Origin: Deltaproteobacteria bacterium
GTDB taxonomy: Bacteria; Myxococcota; XYA12-FULL-58-9; JAUUZB01
Direction: 5' to 3'
DNA length: 8,534 nucleotides
Assembly (NCBI GenBank): GCA_030590185.1
Contig: JAUUZB010000099.1
Coordinates: 1-8,534, forward strand
Below, in pieces: positions 6,361 to 8,534 of this stretch. The translations under genes and the position numbers were made by a program. The first letter of the stretch is position 1. Every line of letters starts with the position of its first letter. The notes beneath the pieces were generated by a model that saw only the letters and a program-made list of their open reading frames with translations, was not told where the DNA came from and did no database searches.

Positions 6361-8534
6361 GCGAGCAACTCTGTGATCGCATTCAGGAGACCCTGGTGGA
6401 GAGTGGGCCGTCGGCGTTTCGCGAGGACGCCCACGGTCGCGAGCACCTGGTGACCTGCGACGCTTGCTTTGCGTTCCTCGAGGCGATGAGCGAGCTCGAC
6501 GGACGGCTCCACGCCCTGGCGCCGATCGAGCCGCCGCCGGAGTTGGTGGAGAAGACTCTGGCGAGGGTGGGGGCGCCTGCGGTGTCGGATTCGGTTTCGG
6601 ATTCGGTGCCGGAGTCGGTGCCGGATTCGGTGCCGGATTCGGTGTCGGTGCCGGTGTCGGTGCCGGTGCCGGATTCGGTGTCGGATTCGGTGTCGGGGCC
6701 GGTGTCGGTGTCGGGGCCGGTGTCGGAGCCCGCCCCGGTCACCGCCCCGGTCACGGCCCCCGTCACGGCCCCGGTCACGGCCCCGGCCCCCGCCCCGCAC
6801 CTGCTCGGACTCCTCGGCCGAGCCGCGACTTGGCCGCTACGAGCCGCGTGGGTGGTGGTGGTATTTCCCCTGCGGCTCGTCGGCCGTCTAGTCCGTTGGA
6901 GCTGGCGCCTGCTATGTCGCGCCGGCCGGGCGGCCAACGCCTGGCTGACGCGCGCCTGGAAGACCCGGGTTGGCAAGCCGCTCATCCTGCTCGGCAGCCT
7001 GAGCCTGGGCACGGCCTCCGCAGGGTCGCTGTTGCTGATGACCGTGGTCCTCACCGCAGGCTCTGCCCACTACGCGTCCATGCCCCTTTCGGCGGATCTC
7101 TATTCGGCCGAGGAGCCCGGCGACTATCGCTTCGGCGGTTCCGAGAAGCCGGAGCGGACGTACGCACTCGCCGAAGCCCTGGTGGTGACGGCGACCCCCG
7201 CGCCGTCGCAACCCTCGAGCGGATCCGCTGGCATCGGCTACGGCAGCGGCAAGTCGGCTGGCAAGGTGCGCCGTCGCATGGCAGCCAAGGCTGACGCCAG
7301 CGAACAGAAAGGCGGTCGGTTTGATTTCGGCGGAGGCGCAGGGGAGGGCGAGCTGGGCGGTCTCGACTTCGGCGGCGGCGAGGAGAGCGACCTGGACGGC
7401 CTAACGGGGCTCTCGGGCGAAGGTGGCGGCGGCCACAACGGACCCGGGCTCCGCGATGGCTTGGCAAAGCAGACCAAGCGGATCGCGCCGGAGAAGATCG
7501 CGCCCCCGACCGATCTTCCGCTGGCGGACCCAGAACCGGATTACTATGACTCGAACATCCAACCGGTGGAGTCCCCGCCTCCGCCCAAGCGCGAGCCCAA
7601 GCGCAGGCCCAAGCGCAAGCCCAAGCCCGAGCCAGCGGAAAAATCCGTTCGCCGGCGCGAGATCGAGCGCCAGGTCGCCGGCAAAAAGGGCCTGCTGAGC
7701 ATCCTCGGCACCCGCGGCAAGGAGACCGGCGCGGTCGCCGATCTCTTTGGCGACGCGGACGAGCCGTACGACGGGGATTTTGCAGAGGAGCCCGAGGAAG
7801 TCGAAGAGGAAGTCGACAATGCATTCGACGATGAATTCAACGACAAATCCTACAAGGAAACCTACGAGCAAACCCGCCAGGAGGAGCCGCCCACCGAGCA
7901 AACCGTGGCCGAGGACAAACCGCGGCTCGAGCCCAAGAAGAAGCGCAAGTCCAAGAAGAAAGGGCCGCGGCGCCTCTCCGACCTCGATGGATTTTTTGAC
8001 CTCAGCGGTGACGACGTCGGCATCGATGAGCGGCGCGACAGCCATGAGATCGACCTCCGCAACCGCCGTCAGGACCGAGCACAGACAACCACCGACGGGA
8101 CCACCATCCTCGACAGCAAGGATCGTGAAATCGCGGCCAACGCCAACGAGCTCGGTCGTCTCAGCCTCGCCTCCCAGGCGCGCATCGTCCCGTCCTTCAA
8201 GAACGGCAAGTCGAACGGGCTGAAGGTCTATAGCATCCGGCCGGGGAGCTTCTGGTCCCACCTCGGCGTGCAAAACGGCGACGTGCTCCTGCGCGTCAAC
8301 GGCCAGCCGCTCTCCTCACCGAGCCGTGCCCTGGCGTTGTACGAACGTCATGCCCACGCCCGGAGCGTCACCCTCGAGGTGTCACGTCGCGGCCAGCCGG
8401 TCACCCTGAGCTGCGAACGGGCCGGCGATGCGCTCACCTGCGAGGCGAGCCTCGGCCGCCCCGAGATGAGCGACCCCAGGGTGCAGGCCTTCTTCGCCCG
8501 CTACGCCCAGCTCAACGGCCTCACCTTCAAGGCC
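6357..8534 (+). CDS. ZAS anti-sigma domain - single TM - GspC-type PDZ fusion protein, 3'-truncated
   Basis: The frame stays open for 726 codons to the window's end. Residues 1-75 form a zinc-binding anti-sigma domain: C6, then H30-x3-C34-x2-C37, followed by a helix and a PPPELVEKTLARV-type end common in zf-HC2 anti-sigma factors. Residues 76-124 are V/S/P/D repeats, and 127-142 are four PVTA units. An Arg/Trp-rich stretch (149-207) leads into a membrane span (about 208-235), whose basic N-side predicts N-in topology. The periplasmic part has a Gly-rich acidic block (319-365), PKR repeats (410-425), an acidic stretch (466-496) and a Lys cluster (526-539). From about 590, ANELGRLSLASQARIVPSFKNG, GLKVYSIRPGS (621-631) and GVQNGDVLLRVNG (637-649) match the HR end and PDZ of type II secretion GspC. 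It probably holds the sigma encoded upstream at the membrane. The frame is firm; the signal is unknown. Confidence 0.88.
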   Translation, partial: MSEQLCDRIQETLVESGPSAFREDAHGREHLVTCDACFAFLEAMSELDGRLHALAPIEPPPELVEKTLARVGAPAVSDSVSDSVPESVPDSVPDSVSVPVSVPVPDSVSDSVSGPVSVSGPVSEPAPVTAPVTAPVTAPVTAPAPAPHLLGLLGRAATWPLRAAWVVVVFPLRLVGRLVRWSWRLLCRAGRAANAWLTRAWKTRVGKPLILLGSLSLGTASAGSLLLMTVVLTAGSAHYASMPLSADLYSAEEPGDYRFGGSEKPERTYALAEALVVTATPAPSQPSSGSAGIGYGSGKSAGKVRRRMAAKADASEQKGGRFDFGGGAGEGELGGLDFGGGEESDLDGLTGLSGEGGGGHNGPGLRDGLAKQTKRIAPEKIAPPTDLPLADPEPDYYDSNIQPVESPPPPKREPKRRPKRKPKPEPAEKSVRRREIERQVAGKKGLLSILGTRGKETGAVADLFGDADEPYDGDFAEEPEEVEEEVDNAFDDEFNDKSYKETYEQTRQEEPPTEQTVAEDKPRLEPKKKRKSKKKGPRRLSDLDGFFDLSGDDVGIDERRDSHEIDLRNRRQDRAQTTTDGTTILDSKDREIAANANELGRLSLASQARIVPSFKNGKSNGLKVYSIRPGSFWSHLGVQNGDVLLRVNGQPLSSPSRALALYERHAHARSVTLEVSRRGQPVTLSCERAGDALTCEASLGRPEMSDPRVQAFFARYAQLNGLTFKA
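6582..6728 (+). repeat. Degenerate hexanucleotide tandem repeat within the anti-sigma/PDZ gene
   Basis: About 24 six-base units built from TCG, GTG, CCG and GAT codons encode 49 residues of alternating V/S/P/D (residues 76-124). The unit is two codons, so slippage would change linker length without shifting the frame. The tract lies between the cytoplasmic zinc domain and the membrane span. Confidence 0.9.
6735..6782 (+). repeat. 12-bp x 4 tandem repeat encoding PVTA units
   Basis: Four near-identical copies of CCGGTCACGGCC, differing at single bases, encode PVTA four times (residues 127-142). They directly follow the hexanucleotide tract, so the two repeats form one simple-sequence cytoplasmic linker. 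Confidence 0.9.
7584..7631 (+). repeat. 12-bp x 4 tandem repeat encoding PKRx units
   Basis: Four copies of a CCCAAGCGCNNG-type unit encode PKRE, PKRR, PKRK and PKPE (residues 410-425). This gives a Pro/Lys/Arg rod resembling the stiff Pro-Lys spacers of TonB-like proteins. It lies in the predicted periplasmic linker between the membrane span and the PDZ. Confidence 0.88.

Noticed and set aside
6582..6782. The repeat tract as a CRISPR array or noncoding satellite.
   Set aside because: The units are only 6 and 12 bases with no spacers, and they remain in frame inside a long coding sequence.
6168..7054. Reverse-strand frames with Arg/His or Thr/Gly/Asp repeats.
   Set aside because: These are antisense readings of the same simple repeat and overlap the sigma and anti-sigma coding frames. 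No domain is recognisable.
6464..7294. A second + strand frame across the repeat that would encode a Gly/Phe/Val/Ala-rich protein.
   Set aside because: It arises because the hexanucleotide tract has no stops in any frame. It starts inside the zinc domain and lacks a ribosome site. The frame from 6357 carries recognisable motifs at both ends.
7401..8273. A 290-residue reverse-strand frame with hydrophobic Leu/Val/Gly stretches that could suggest a membrane protein.
   Set aside because: The hydrophobic runs are the complement of Lys/Glu/Asp codons in the charged linker of the + strand gene, whose frame continues into a clear GspC-type PDZ.

Overview
The window is G+C-rich, densely coding DNA. 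All supported genes lie on the + strand, and the longest gap without a gene is about 170 bases. Gene content (a zinc-binding anti-sigma-like protein with Gly-, Pro- and Lys-rich linkers, a GspC-type PDZ, FIST and GT39 proteins) suggests a Gram-negative bacterium, most likely Myxococcota or another former deltaproteobacterium. That placement is inference; there is no marker gene.

Region 1 (1-1125) is the 3' three quarters of a proton-coupled oligopeptide transporter of the POT/PTR2 family. Region 2 (1188-3871) is a translationally coupled pair: an unrecognised membrane-anchored protein with a probable beta-sandwich domain, then a multi-spanning GT39/PMT-like glycosyltransferase. Region 3 (3957-5545) has its own candidate promoter. 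It holds a FIST sensory-domain protein followed by two small, clearly paralogous proteins (75 and 94 residues) of no family I recognise.

Region 4 (5647-8534) is the most interesting. An ECF sigma factor gene follows a sequence that looks like an ECF-type promoter (TGAAAC-N17-CGTA). It overlaps, by ATGA, a very long reading frame that runs open to the window's end (at least 726 codons). That second protein starts with a ZAS anti-sigma zinc motif (C6, H30-x3-C34-x2-C37). It continues through simple-sequence repeats, an Arg/Trp-rich stretch and one good membrane span, then about 370 residues of low-complexity charged linker. It ends, as far as visible, in a PDZ module closely resembling type II secretion protein GspC. 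The predicted topology places the sigma-binding zinc domain in the cytoplasm and the PDZ in the periplasm. It therefore reads as a one-protein transmembrane link between an envelope or secretion state and ECF sigma activity. I know of no described system with this domain order.

The 5' end of the transporter and the 3' end of the anti-sigma/PDZ protein lie outside the window. No RNA genes, insertion sequences, CRISPR arrays or attachment sites were seen.
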